The notes beneath the pieces were generated by a model. The model was given only the letters and a program-made list of their open reading frames with translations. It was not told the DNA's origin and did no database searches. DNA of 64,000 nucleotides from Chthonomonas sp. GTDB taxonomy: Bacteria > Armatimonadota > Fimbriimonadia > Fimbriimonadales > Fimbriimonadaceae. Shown here in pieces: positions 26,880 to 35,757 of this stretch. Position numbers and translations under genes: made by a program. Numbering within the stretch: the first letter of the stretch is position 1; each line of letters opens with the position of its first letter. The stretch spans positions 62,001 to 126,000 of the forward strand of contig JAEURR010000005.1 of assembly GCA_016788115.1 (NCBI GenBank), written 5' to 3'.

Positions 26880-28223
26880 CTATACCGCCGTCGGGACCGT
26901 GAGCCCCAGGCGGTCCGACTGGGCTGTCGCTAACACCCCCGTCGGATCCCAGCGTGATTTGAACTCTCGGTACCGCTCCAGGGATTCCTCTCCGTAGGAT
27001 CGCCGCGCCTCGGCAGGAGTCATGATGGAGTCCTTCGCCAAGTAGAACTTGCCACCGGCATCGAGCACGATCTTCGTCATCTCGCGTAACAACGCGTCAA
27101 GCCCTTCGCGCCACTGGAAGTCCATCGCGAGTGAGAATCCGTCAACACAGTACGGGAAAAGCCCTCCTGCCGCGCGATGCCTCTTGAGCACCGCCAGATG
27201 GCTGACCAGCCCCGCGCTGCCCTGCATGCGAATCAGCTGCTCGAAGACCCCCAATGCGGCTTCCTTAGGGACAAACGGCTGGAACTGTACAAAACCACCG
27301 CCCTGCTGGTACGCCTGCTCCCAACCCGGAGCCGAATCGAGCAAGAACGAGAAGTCTGCCAAATACTGATCGAAGACATCGTCTCGGGTCATGGTGTACT
27401 TGGCGAGGTTTACCAAGGACATTCTCCGCCCCCGGGCAAACCAACGCATCGGCTTCCAGAGTTCGCTCTTCGAGACCCCCAGGATGCGAGTGGCTGGCTC
27501 GAGGACTTGCAGAACGGTGTCTGGCCGCGCTTGGGTGTACTCGGCGGCATGCACGACGCCTCGACCGCGTCGATACAAGTCGAGCCAGCCGACGGAGTAG
27601 TCTTTCGAATGCGCCTCGGCATCCACCTGCGCCAGGCTCTCCTCAAGACTGTCGGTCCGCAGGCAGAAAACGTGCAACTGATGGGTTGCCACCTTTTTGA
27701 GTTGAATCGTCAATGACACCGCAACGCCAAGCAGCCCCGCCGACCCACTCGCCGCGTCAAACTCGGGCGTACCCCGGTGCAGTTCGCGCAGCTCCCCATC
27801 GGGCGTCAGCCACCGGACAGAAAGCACGTGCTCCGCGAAACAGCCCGCTTTCCAGTGGTTCTTCCCGTGCACGTTCATCGCGAATGCGCCGCCGACTGTG
27901 ATCTTCGCCGTACCGGTCACGACAGGCAACCACCATCCGTCACTGATAACGGCTCGCCACAGTTGCGCCAGCGTCACTCCGGCATCGCACTCGACCACAC
28001 CGCTGGCTGGATCCCAGTTCGTAATCTGGTGCAATCCATCCAGCATCAAGACTCGGGGGCCATAGCAGGCATCGCCATAGCTCTTTCCCGCGCCGCGCAG
28101 TGCCCACGTGCCTCCCTCCTCCAGTGCGGCGCGAATCTGGCTTAAATCTCCCACCGACCGGCCGAGGACCGTCTCCCTCTCGCGCCCTCCAAAACCCCCA
28201 AGTTCGACGATGGGATCAGACAT
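26880..28223 (-). CDS. dprE1: DprE1-like FAD-dependent oxidase (decaprenylphosphoryl-ribose 2'-oxidase homologue)
   Basis: The 447-residue flavoenzyme resembles DprE1, which oxidises the 2'-OH of polyprenyl-phospho-ribose as the first half of epimerisation to arabinose. Visible are the VAO-type FAD-binding loop GAGKSYGDACYG, the GGAFAMNVHGKNHW segment typical of DprE1, and the AKDS motif with Lys397 matching the catalytic lysine region. It overlaps the DprE2-like gene by 8 bases and follows a UbiA-type transferase, the same three activities that act together in mycobacteria. The L-gulonolactone oxidase group is a more distant alternative. Confidence 0.85.
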   Translation of the reverse strand: MSDPIVELGGFGGRERETVLGRSVGDLSQIRAALEEGGTWALRGAGKSYGDACYGPRVLMLDGLHQITNWDPASGVVECDAGVTLAQLWRAVISDGWWLPVVTGTAKITVGGAFAMNVHGKNHWKAGCFAEHVLSVRWLTPDGELRELHRGTPEFDAASGSAGLLGVAVSLTIQLKKVATHQLHVFCLRTDSLEESLAQVDAEAHSKDYSVGWLDLYRRGRGVVHAAEYTQARPDTVLQVLEPATRILGVSKSELWKPMRWFARGRRMSLVNLAKYTMTRDDVFDQYLADFSFLLDSAPGWEQAYQQGGGFVQFQPFVPKEAALGVFEQLIRMQGSAGLVSHLAVLKRHRAAGGLFPYCVDGFSLAMDFQWREGLDALLREMTKIVLDAGGKFYLAKDSIMTPAEARRSYGEESLERYREFKSRWDPTGVLATAQSDRLGLTVPTAV

Positions 28224-28935
28224 TCAGCCGCCGGAAGATCGGACTGGGGATCGCGCGGATGACCGCGAACATCACCGCATGGACTGGCGAAAGATAGAAT
28301 TCTCCCGAACGCCGCGCTTTCTTCAAAATGATAGCCGCCGCCTTCTCGACCGGCATCATACGCTTCAGTCCCAGACCTCGCGTCATGTCGGTGTCCACCG
28401 GGCCGGGCTTGACCGTGACGACCGTCACACCATGCCGGACTAACCGATTGCGCATGGATTCCATGAAGGTCGCGAGGCCTGCTTTGCTCGCGTGATAAGC
28501 GGGCACCGCACGACGACCCCGGTCTCCCGCGACGCTGCCGATCGCCACCAACGTCCCCGTGCCCCTGGCCTGAAACTTTGGCGCAGCAGCATTCATCCAC
28601 GCCATCGCACCCGTCAAGTTCACCGCTACCGATTCGGCATCTGCGGCGGTATCGTAGACGTCGAGTCCCGGCCGAACCAGAATCCCCGTCGAATAGACCA
28701 CGAGATCAACTGGTCCCTGATCGGCCTCAATCTGCTCGAACAGCGCCTCGACTTCACCCACCGCGTGGACGTCGTGCTGGTAAACCCGCACGAGGTCCGA
28801 AGCGAGTTCGGCGAGCAGTTCCTCACGTCGGGCAAGTGCCGTCACCCGGCAGCCTTGCGCAGCGAGTTGCTTCACCAGCTCGCGGCCGATCCCCGAGCTC
28901 GCACCGACCACGATCGCGGAGTTCCACGCGCTCAT
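28216..28935 (-). CDS. dprE2: DprE2-like short-chain dehydrogenase
   Basis: The 239-residue SDR has the NAD(P) motif GASSGIG (11-17), catalytic Ser134, Tyr147 and Lys151 (YHASK). In context with the DprE1-like oxidase it should reduce the 2'-keto intermediate to polyprenyl-phospho-arabinose. The C-terminal hydrophobic stretch (AVMFAVIRAIPSPIFRRL) is also seen in DprE2-type enzymes. The sequence alone would allow other SDR functions; the assignment rests on the operon. It overlaps the UbiA-like gene by four bases and the DprE1-like gene by eight. Confidence 0.78.
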   Translation of the reverse strand: MSAWNSAIVVGASSGIGRELVKQLAAQGCRVTALARREELLAELASDLVRVYQHDVHAVGEVEALFEQIEADQGPVDLVVYSTGILVRPGLDVYDTAADAESVAVNLTGAMAWMNAAAPKFQARGTGTLVAIGSVAGDRGRRAVPAYHASKAGLATFMESMRNRLVRHGVTVVTVKPGPVDTDMTRGLGLKRMMPVEKAAAIILKKARRSGEFYLSPVHAVMFAVIRAIPSPIFRRLNV

Positions 28936-29813
28936 GAAGCCACCTGCAAAAATCCGATCCTCCAGCCTGCCATGGCCGCCACCGCGAGCACCACGAAGAG
29001 TACGAAGCTCACCATCAGTTGCCGGTCCCGGAAGAGTAGGAGCTCGGGCTCGTCGGTCTCCTCCGAGCCGTGCGCTAACAGCAAGTACCGGATGATCGTG
29101 AAGACAACCACCGGAACCGTCATGAGCAAAGTCGGATGGGCGCGCGCCGTTTCGCTCTCAATGGAGTAGAGCCCATACGATATGGCGGCGATCGTCGCAC
29201 TCAGCAGCATTAGCGCGTCCAGAGCCGAGCGCGTGTAGCCTTGCAGACTCGCCCGCGTGGCCCCGTCGGTTCCGAGGGTTATGAATTCGTGTCGCCGCTT
29301 GGCCACCGCCAAAAACAAGGCCAACGTGCCCGTGCAGTACAGCAGCCACGGCGAGATCGTGACCTGGATCGCAACCGCGCCGATCGCCGCACGGACCACA
29401 AACGCCATCGCTATGGTCATCACATCGACCCCTGCCAAATGCTTCAGCGCAACGTTGTACGCCACTTGCAAACCCATGAACACAGCGAGCATCGTGTGGA
29501 TCGGCAGCAACCAGCCCACTCCGATTCCAATCGCGAGTAAGAGGATCGCCAGGATCGTGGCCGCATCGGTCGAAATCTTTCCGCTCGCGATCGCCCGGAA
29601 CCGCTTCTTCGGGTGGCGACGATCTGACTCGATGTCCAGGAGATCGTTGGTCACGTAGACGGCCGAGCTCAACGCGCACAGTGCGATAAAGCTAAGAAAC
29701 GCGGCTTGAGTCGCCCCGGGAGTGTTCCAACCCGCCGTAAACAACCACGCGGCGAAGACCAATAGGTTCTTCGTCCACTGGCGCACCCGGATCAGGGATA
29801 GAACGGCCCCCAT
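28932..29813 (-). CDS. UbiA-family prenyltransferase, probable polyprenyl-phosphate phosphoribosyltransferase
   Basis: The 293-residue membrane protein has about eight or nine hydrophobic segments and the first UbiA Asp motif NDLLDIESDRRHPKKRFR (Asn56, Asp57, Asp60, Asp64). The HPKKRFRAIASG ending is characteristic of the Rv3806c/DppR-type branch that moves phosphoribose from PRPP to polyprenyl phosphate, rather than of quinone or heme prenyltransferases. Followed directly by DprE2- and DprE1-like genes, it completes the route to polyprenyl-phospho-arabinose. It starts 8 bases after the SRPBCC gene. Confidence 0.82.
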   Translation of the reverse strand: MGAVLSLIRVRQWTKNLLVFAAWLFTAGWNTPGATQAAFLSFIALCALSSAVYVTNDLLDIESDRRHPKKRFRAIASGKISTDAATILAILLLAIGIGVGWLLPIHTMLAVFMGLQVAYNVALKHLAGVDVMTIAMAFVVRAAIGAVAIQVTISPWLLYCTGTLALFLAVAKRRHEFITLGTDGATRASLQGYTRSALDALMLLSATIAAISYGLYSIESETARAHPTLLMTVPVVVFTIIRYLLLAHGSEETDEPELLLFRDRQLMVSFVLFVVLAVAAMAGWRIGFLQVAS

Positions 29814-29821
29814 GCGTTCGG

Positions 29822-30262
29822 TTAGTTAGCCTCAGCGCGGTGCTTGATCGCCGCCATCAGCGCTTCGATGTTCTTCGTGGCCAGTGAGTGGATCACCTTT
29901 TTCACCAAAGCCCCGAGCGCGGGGACGTTGTACTCGTAGTCCACGTGAGAGGTGAAGCGCGTATGCCCTTGTCCCTCATCTTTGAACTCCCAGTAGCCGG
30001 ACATCGAGTCGTAATCCCCCTTGAGCTGGACAAAATCGCAGCGGTTTCCATGCCATTTATCCTCTTGAGTCCAACGGACTTTCACATTGAACGCCGAGAT
30101 CACGCCGATCCACTCGCTCACAACCCGATCACCTTCGTCTTGCACGACCGTGAGCGACTTCACATCATCCATAAAGTCTGGAAACGACCGATTGTCACGC
30201 GCAATTTGGAGTACGCGATCAATCGGCGCGTGGATCAGCAGAGTGGTATCGATGGACGCCAT
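29822..30262 (-). CDS. SRPBCC-family (START-like) protein
   Basis: The 146-residue protein resembles the polyketide cyclase/dehydrase-like SRPBCC family: a helix-grip fold with the N-terminal strand ASIDTTLLIHAPIDRVLQIARDN and GYWEFKDEGQGHTRFTSHVDYEY. Members bind hydrophobic ligands such as lipids or quinones. I placed the start at ATG 30262, where the family pattern begins; the longer open frame upstream is not supported. It leads the operon of lipid-linked arabinose genes, so carrying a polyprenyl lipid is conceivable but unproven. A small hairpin (30271-30285) lies just upstream. Confidence 0.75.
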   Translation of the reverse strand: MASIDTTLLIHAPIDRVLQIARDNRSFPDFMDDVKSLTVVQDEGDRVVSEWIGVISAFNVKVRWTQEDKWHGNRCDFVQLKGDYDSMSGYWEFKDEGQGHTRFTSHVDYEYNVPALGALVKKVIHSLATKNIEALMAAIKHRAEAN

Positions 30263-30336
30263 AGCTAATAGCTTAGACGCTAAGCACCCCCGTGTGGGAG
30301 CCCGATCCGTAGCCGTCCGGCATAATCTTAGGGCAC

Positions 30337-31269
30337 ATGGGCGCAGATTGGATGGGTGAGGATGGAGTGAAGCTGGCGGTGTCTGCGCTGGCGGACGAGA
30401 GCCTCGTCGTGCTCCCCACCGAGACGGTCTACGGGCTGGCCGGGCTCGCGCTCTCCGAAGTGGCTGTCGCAAAGATCTTCACCGCAAAAGGGCGACCGTC
30501 TCACAACCCACTTATCGTGCATCTCGGCCAAGTGAGCGATGTCGTTCGCGTCGCCGTGCCCGCGAACGATCGCTGGCAGCGTCTGGCCGATGCGCTATGG
30601 CCCGGCCCACTAACGCTCGTACTGCCCAAACACGACTCCGTTCCGGGGATCGTCACCGCTGGGGGGGACACCGTCGCGGTTCGTATCCCCGCCCACCCGC
30701 TCTTTCTACGTGTACTGTCCGAACTTGGCCAGCCGCTGGCGGCCCCGAGCGCAAACATCTTCACCACGCTCTCCCCCACGCGTGCCCAAGATGTATCTCT
30801 GGAGATTCGTGCGCACACCGCAGGAATCCTGGACGGCGGTCCGTGCCAAGTCGGGATCGAATCCACCGTCCTCGACCTCACCACCGACGTGCCTCGAGTC
30901 CTACGCCGGGGGGTGCTTTCAGCGGCCACCCTTTCTGGAGTCCTCGGTGAGCGGGTGGCGGAAGCATCTTCGGAGCCCGCGCCAAATTCGCCGGGCCAAC
31001 ATCCGCGGCATTACGCTCCCCGCGCAACCATCACATTCGTTGAGGGCCATCACAACGAACCGGGACTCGTTTTTGAGAGTGCGAGCAGCGCTCAACGGCT
31101 GATGCCCAGCGATCCGAGTGGATACGCTCAGGCGTTGTACGCTGCCCTTGCCTCGCTGGACCGAGCCGGTGAACCACACATCCTGGTCCAGAGACCCCCA
31201 ACGACCCCTGAGTGGGACGCCGTCTGGGACCGTCTGAACCGAGCTAGCTACGAACCTGGCGGCAGATGA
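30337..31269 (+). CDS. tsaC: L-threonylcarbamoyladenylate synthase (TsaC/Sua5)
   Basis: The 310-residue enzyme makes threonylcarbamoyl-AMP from Thr, bicarbonate and ATP for the t6A modification of tRNA. The YrdC domain shows VLPTETVYGLAG, KGRPSHNPLIVH, WPGPLTLVL and APSANIF; a C-terminal Sua5 domain follows the SPGQHPRHYAPRA linker, so this is the long Sua5 form. A CATAAT hexamer lies 10 bases before the ATG, giving a very short leader. The 3' end overlaps the convergent terC-like gene by 22 bases. Confidence 0.93.
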   Translation: MGADWMGEDGVKLAVSALADESLVVLPTETVYGLAGLALSEVAVAKIFTAKGRPSHNPLIVHLGQVSDVVRVAVPANDRWQRLADALWPGPLTLVLPKHDSVPGIVTAGGDTVAVRIPAHPLFLRVLSELGQPLAAPSANIFTTLSPTRAQDVSLEIRAHTAGILDGGPCQVGIESTVLDLTTDVPRVLRRGVLSAATLSGVLGERVAEASSEPAPNSPGQHPRHYAPRATITFVEGHHNEPGLVFESASSAQRLMPSDPSGYAQALYAALASLDRAGEPHILVQRPPTTPEWDAVWDRLNRASYEPGGR

Positions 31270-32009
31270 GGCGTTTCGTGCAACTGCACGGGGCTGTCGG
31301 ACTTCTTGCGCAACCGCATGTTTAGGAACTCTACGCCGGTCGCGAACGCCATCGCAAAGTACGTGTAAGCCTTCTCGATGTGCTGCCCCATTCCCTCGGC
31401 CATCAGGTTTGCGCCTATGAGCACCAGGAACGATAGTGCAAGCATCTTGATCGTTGGGTGCTTTTCCACGAACGCACTCAGTCGTCCCGAGAAGACGAGC
31501 ATGAACGCCAAGGCGATCACCACGGAGATGATCATGATCTCGACCTGCTTCACCATCCCGATAGCGGTTATCACCGAGTCGAACGAGAAGATCAGGTCCA
31601 TCATGACGATCTGCGCCATGATCGCTCCAAAGGCGACTTGCTTGACGGTCCCCGTCTCGACGTGCTGAGCCCCCTCCAGCTTGTGATGGATCTCCGTCAC
31701 CGACTTGTAGATGAGGAACCCGCCCCCGACGAGAAGCACCAGGTCGCGCCCCGTGAATTCGTGATTCAGGATCCCGAAGAGTGGCTTGGTCAGACCCATG
31801 ATCCAAGTGATCGACAGAAGCAACAGAGAGCGCGTGATGATCGCGATACCGACCCACAGTTTCCGGGCACGCGGACGCTGCTCTTCAGGCAATCGCCCGG
31901 ACAGGATCGACACGAAGATAACGTTGTCGATCCCGAGGACGATCTCAAGGATGACGAGCGTCAGCAAACCCACAAGCGCCTGCGGCGAACTTATCCAATC
32001 AAAGGACAT
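31248..32009 (-). CDS. TerC-family integral membrane protein
   Basis: The 253-residue protein has seven or so membrane segments and the TerC family motifs LGIDNVIF and DLIFSFDSVITAIG with conserved acidic residues. TerC proteins are linked to metal-ion (manganese, tellurite) homeostasis and to protein metalation during export. It starts 3 bases past the stop of the STAS/USP-like gene and so belongs to the kimA operon, and it overlaps tsaC at the 3' end. Confidence 0.9.
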   Translation of the reverse strand: MSFDWISSPQALVGLLTLVILEIVLGIDNVIFVSILSGRLPEEQRPRARKLWVGIAIITRSLLLLSITWIMGLTKPLFGILNHEFTGRDLVLLVGGGFLIYKSVTEIHHKLEGAQHVETGTVKQVAFGAIMAQIVMMDLIFSFDSVITAIGMVKQVEIMIISVVIALAFMLVFSGRLSAFVEKHPTIKMLALSFLVLIGANLMAEGMGQHIEKAYTYFAMAFATGVEFLNMRLRKKSDSPVQLHETPHLPPGS

Positions 32010-32012
32010 GCG

Positions 32013-32813
32013 TTAAACCTGATCGCGCACAAAATGCAGCGGCAAAGACACTTTCCCAAGTACGGACTTCACAAGCTTTGAGTCCACATCGAATCCATCG
32101 GTCGAGCCCGGCAAGGGCAAGAACACTTGGCTCACCCCGGTCTCCGTGACCGCGTCCAAGATCATCGTCGCGATGTCGCGCCCTCGCTCCATGACCTTCT
32201 CGCTCACGATGTCGCGTTCCTCACAGACGGTTTCTGCCTTCTCCAGACTGCTCACCGCGGCCTGCTCCTCGTCCGGGAGCGGGGACTGAAGGGGCAAGTC
32301 GCGCGGCACAAGCACCGGTGCCAAGAGGGTCAGCGCGGCATGGTTCATCTCTGCGTGCTCGCACGCCAGCTTCAGTGCATAACCGTCGCTCGAACTCTGC
32401 AGCAGACACACCAAATACCGTGTAGAGATCGCCTTGGTGGGTCGCTTCTTTTTCGCCTTGCCATCGTGCTCATCGGCATCGCTCAAGCGGTACAGCGAGG
32501 TGCGCGCCTCTTCCACCGAGGACGCAATCGGAAGCTGGGAGCGAACCTCCTCCACCTGTCGAAGTACGAGCATGACGTTTTCGGGCACCGCAGCCACGAT
32601 GACCCGCGCATTTTGCCGCTCGATGAATCCCTGAATGTCCCTGAACGTATCCGCCCCGGCGGCGTTGCACTCGGTGATGCCGCTGCAATCGATGACAACC
32701 CCTTCTGGAGAGCGACGCAGGGCCAGCGAGATCGCCGTGTGCACCGTGTGCCAAAAGTTCGAGCGCAGCGCCCCCGAAAGGACGATCAGGTCATCGTACG
32801 ACTCGACGATCAT
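32013..32813 (-). CDS. STAS domain fused to a universal-stress-like domain
   Basis: The 266-residue soluble protein has a STAS (SpoIIAA-like) domain at residues 1-110 with the strand VVIDCSGITECNAAG. The Ser that anti-sigma kinases phosphorylate in SpoIIAA (DSSG) is Ala here (NAAG, 50-53). A Lys-rich linker (about 118-128) leads to a domain that resembles universal stress proteins (about 130-266) without the usual ATP-binding GxxGxxxxxxxxxGS. Its ATG overlaps the kimA stop (ATGA), so it is translationally coupled; KimA itself ends in a USP-like cytosolic domain. A role in tuning K+ uptake is inference. Confidence 0.72.
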   Translation of the reverse strand: MIVESYDDLIVLSGALRSNFWHTVHTAISLALRRSPEGVVIDCSGITECNAAGADTFRDIQGFIERQNARVIVAAVPENVMLVLRQVEEVRSQLPIASSVEEARTSLYRLSDADEHDGKAKKKRPTKAISTRYLVCLLQSSSDGYALKLACEHAEMNHAALTLLAPVLVPRDLPLQSPLPDEEQAAVSSLEKAETVCEERDIVSEKVMERGRDIATMILDAVTETGVSQVFLPLPGSTDGFDVDSKLVKSVLGKVSLPLHFVRDQV

Positions 32814-34654
32814 TGAAGGAAGTACCTCACGTTGGTAATCACGACGTTCTTTCGCGCACCCAGCGCGTACTTCAGGGCGACGGCGGCGTTGTTGTGGAGG
32901 AGGCTGTGGTACCAGCGCTTCGGTACGGCTTGCGGGACAATCACCGTGACCATACACGTGGGATCCTCATTGAGCGTTTCATCGATGTAGTCCGTCACGG
33001 GTTCAATGAGTGACCGGTACGGCGACTCAAGGATCACCAGCGGAATGTCCGCACCGAAGGTGTTCCAATCGCCCTTGATTCGCTCCGCGCTCTTTTGGTC
33101 GAGGGTCACGTGCACGGCGCGCACGTCTTGCGACATCGCCTTGGCATACGCGATCGCATGCAGCACGCCGCGGTGCACACGCGGCACGAGCAGCAGCACC
33201 GTCGTCTTCACTTCCGGGAGCACGTCGCCAGGGGCGATGTTCAGTTCGTTTGCCAGGTAAGTGTAGTGCCTTCGAACCGCCGCTAGCACGAGGATGATCG
33301 CGGTGGCCGCAATCAGAACAATCCAGGCCCCCTCTTTAAACTTTGTCGTGAAAATAACAATCGTGACGACGCCGGTGATGGTGCCACCGATCGCGCTCAT
33401 CGCTTGCGACCAGAGCGGTCGTTTGTGCTTTCGCTCATACACCACCATGCCGAACTGGCTCAAGGTGAAGCACAGGAAGACACCCACCGCATACAGCGGT
33501 ACCAACCGACTCACGTTGCCGCCGAACCCAATCACGAGAACAATCGCCAAAAACGCCAACGTGACGATGCCGTTCTGGAAGACCAGTCGGTCGCCCTGCG
33601 CATTGAGCTGCCGAGGCAAGAATCCGTCGCGCGCCAGGATGCTGGCAATACGGGGAAAGTCGGCATAGGCCGTATTCGCGGCAAGCAGCAGGATCCCCGC
33701 CGTCGCAACCTGAACCGCGTAAAAATACCAGTGGTTCTGACCGTAGATGTGCGCCGCAATTTGGGCGATCACCGTCATAAACCCGTCCTGCGAGAACTCC
33801 ATCGGCAAGACGTGGAACCGCTCGGCTAGGTACGAAACGCCGATAAAGAGTGTGCCCAACGTGAGGGACATAACCGCCAAGGTGATCGACGCATTGCGCG
33901 ATACCGGCTCCTTAAACGCACTGGTTCCGTTCGAGACCGCCTCGATACCCGTTAGAGCAGTACACCCAGCAGCGAAGGCTCGACCGAGCAGAAAGATGTA
34001 TGCAAACCCGGCGAGATCGGGATGCGCGGCAGCTCTCGAGTCCAGAATGACCTGGGGAATCGGCGCGATGGGACGGGTCATACCCACGAAAATCAACCCG
34101 AGCATCAAGACAATGAAAGCGTAAGTCGGCACCGCGAAGACAGCCCCGCTCTCCTTCGCACCGCGCAAGTTTGCGATCGTCACGACTAGGATCGCGGCCA
34201 CACACATGTGCACCACGTACGGCTGGGTCTGAGGAGCCATCGAGACAATTGCGGCCACGCCTGCCGAGATCGACACCGCAACCGTAAGAACATAGTCGAT
34301 CAGGAGCGATGCGCCTGCGACCATCCCCGCACGGACACCCAGGTTTGATCGCGCAACAGTGTACGATCCACCTCCGCCCGGATAGGCGTAGATCGTCTGA
34401 ACGTAGCTGACGCTCACGAGGAGGATCAGGACCGAAATCAGCACCGAGATGTTCAGCGTGAAGCTCAGAAGGTGCAGCGCCTTGTGGTCTCGAAAGATGT
34501 GCATGATTTCTTCCGAGGCATACGCGACGCTCGAAAGGGCATCGGATGCAAAAACTGGGAGCGCGATCCTTTTCGGCAAACGCTCGTGGTGCGCGTGCTT
34601 CGTGGCGATCGGCTTCCCGAAGACGCTGCGCTTAAACTGAGTAAATACGGACAT
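32810..34654 (-). CDS. kimA: KimA-like (YdaO) potassium importer, APC superfamily
   Basis: The 614-residue protein has about twelve membrane segments and a C-terminal cytosolic USP-like domain (about 465-614). The N-terminal LPVFASDALSSVAYASEE and QTIYAYPGGGGSYTVA are very close to Bacillus KimA, a high-affinity H+/K+ symporter inhibited by c-di-AMP. KUP and amino acid APC transporters are less similar. A CATAAT hexamer lies 14 bases upstream of the ATG and there is no ribosome-binding site. It leads an operon with the STAS/USP-like protein and TerC. I see no c-di-AMP riboswitch in the short leader. Confidence 0.85.
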   Translation of the reverse strand: MSVFTQFKRSVFGKPIATKHAHHERLPKRIALPVFASDALSSVAYASEEIMHIFRDHKALHLLSFTLNISVLISVLILLVSVSYVQTIYAYPGGGGSYTVARSNLGVRAGMVAGASLLIDYVLTVAVSISAGVAAIVSMAPQTQPYVVHMCVAAILVVTIANLRGAKESGAVFAVPTYAFIVLMLGLIFVGMTRPIAPIPQVILDSRAAAHPDLAGFAYIFLLGRAFAAGCTALTGIEAVSNGTSAFKEPVSRNASITLAVMSLTLGTLFIGVSYLAERFHVLPMEFSQDGFMTVIAQIAAHIYGQNHWYFYAVQVATAGILLLAANTAYADFPRIASILARDGFLPRQLNAQGDRLVFQNGIVTLAFLAIVLVIGFGGNVSRLVPLYAVGVFLCFTLSQFGMVVYERKHKRPLWSQAMSAIGGTITGVVTIVIFTTKFKEGAWIVLIAATAIILVLAAVRRHYTYLANELNIAPGDVLPEVKTTVLLLVPRVHRGVLHAIAYAKAMSQDVRAVHVTLDQKSAERIKGDWNTFGADIPLVILESPYRSLIEPVTDYIDETLNEDPTCMVTVIVPQAVPKRWYHSLLHNNAAVALKYALGARKNVVITNVRYFLQ

Positions 34655-34704
34655 ACAAGACCGATTCGATTATGCGGGTTCAGGGCGGCTCGTGTCCACC
34701 AGGG

Positions 34705-35757
34705 TCAGCATGCTAAGTGGTGAACCTTGACGAGGTTCAAGTCTAGGTCAAACACGCTCCACACCGCTGGAGGGGTGGCAATGCGCAAGGCCCTCCGAGG
34801 GTTCAGGCTCGTGGCCCGCATCGCAAACTCCGGGCCGAAGTCGGCGGCCAGGTTCCGAAAGGCATCCAGCAGCGTGATCGCGCTCCCCGCGAGAGCTCCG
34901 TTGGATTTCAACCGGATCTGTCCGCGCGAGGTCACGCACACCAGACCCCACATGTCAATCGTCTGCCCTGGAGGTAACCCGCTTGCCAACGTACTGTCGC
35001 TGACCGCGATCACGCCGTCGGCACCCTTGCACTGGATCAGCAACCCCGCCGCCTCGGGACAGACGTGGACCCGGTCGTAGATGAGTTCTGCAGTGACCGA
35101 AGCCGAACTCAACGCGAACCCGACCATCCCGGCCTCTCGGTGGTGAAGAGGACGCATCGCATTGTAAGTGTGGGTGGTGTGGCGCGCTCCGGCCTCGACC
35201 GCCCTCTGACCCTCCGCGAACGTGCAATTGGTGTGCCCCATGCTCACGATCACTCCGCGCGCGGACAGCCGCTGGATGAGCGGTAAGGCGTTTGGCCGCT
35301 CGGGGGCCACGGTAATGACTCGTAGCCTAGGGTCTTCGAGGACAGGGTCCCATGCGCTGCCGACCGCCGGCGGATCGAGGATCGCGCTAGGGGGCTGCGC
35401 GCCGGGAAAATCGGGGCTGATGAACGGCCCTTCCAGGTGGAAGCCGCCGACCATGAGCGAGACGGGCAGGTTCGACAGCGCATCCAACACGGCTTCGGGC
35501 GACGCGGTCACCGTAGTCGGCAAGTAAGTCTCGTAGCCGATGTCGCCCAGCGCAGAACCCAGATCGTCCATCTCGGCGCGGGTCGCGCTCATGAAATCGG
35601 TTCCAAACGCGCCGTGGATGTGAATGTCAACGAATCCAGGCGCGAGGATCGCATCCGCGGCCTCCACCGGCTCGCCCACGTGGACAGTTCCGCCGCGCAT
35701 TTCGTATCGATATGCGCCGTACCCGTTCGGTCCAATGAGATAAGCCGATTCGCTCAC
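34705..35757 (-). CDS. nagA: N-acetylglucosamine-6-phosphate deacetylase
   Basis: The 350-residue amidohydrolase deacetylates GlcNAc-6-P to glucosamine-6-P. Metal and substrate residues are visible: His46/His48 (DIHIHG), Glu109 (HLEGPF), His175 (GHTNCT), His196 (THTYNAM), His231, and catalytic Asp254 (VSDSTLASG). Length is slightly short for the family (about 380). It starts with GTG at 35757, overlapping the dprA stop (GTGA). Together with glmS at the end of the window it touches amino-sugar metabolism, but no nagB is present. Confidence 0.92.
   Translation of the reverse strand: MSESAYLIGPNGYGAYRYEMRGGTVHVGEPVEAADAILAPGFVDIHIHGAFGTDFMSATRAEMDDLGSALGDIGYETYLPTTVTASPEAVLDALSNLPVSLMVGGFHLEGPFISPDFPGAQPPSAILDPPAVGSAWDPVLEDPRLRVITVAPERPNALPLIQRLSARGVIVSMGHTNCTFAEGQRAVEAGARHTTHTYNAMRPLHHREAGMVGFALSSASVTAELIYDRVHVCPEAAGLLIQCKGADGVIAVSDSTLASGLPPGQTIDMWGLVCVTSRGQIRLKSNGALAGSAITLLDAFRNLAADFGPEFAMRATSLNPRRALRIATPPAVWSVFDLDLNLVKVHHLAC

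Noticed and set aside
34655-34704. c-di-AMP (ydaO) riboswitch upstream of the kimA-like gene
   Set aside because: Only about 50 bases separate it from nagA and the likely transcription start is within 14 bases of the ATG, far too short for a riboswitch.
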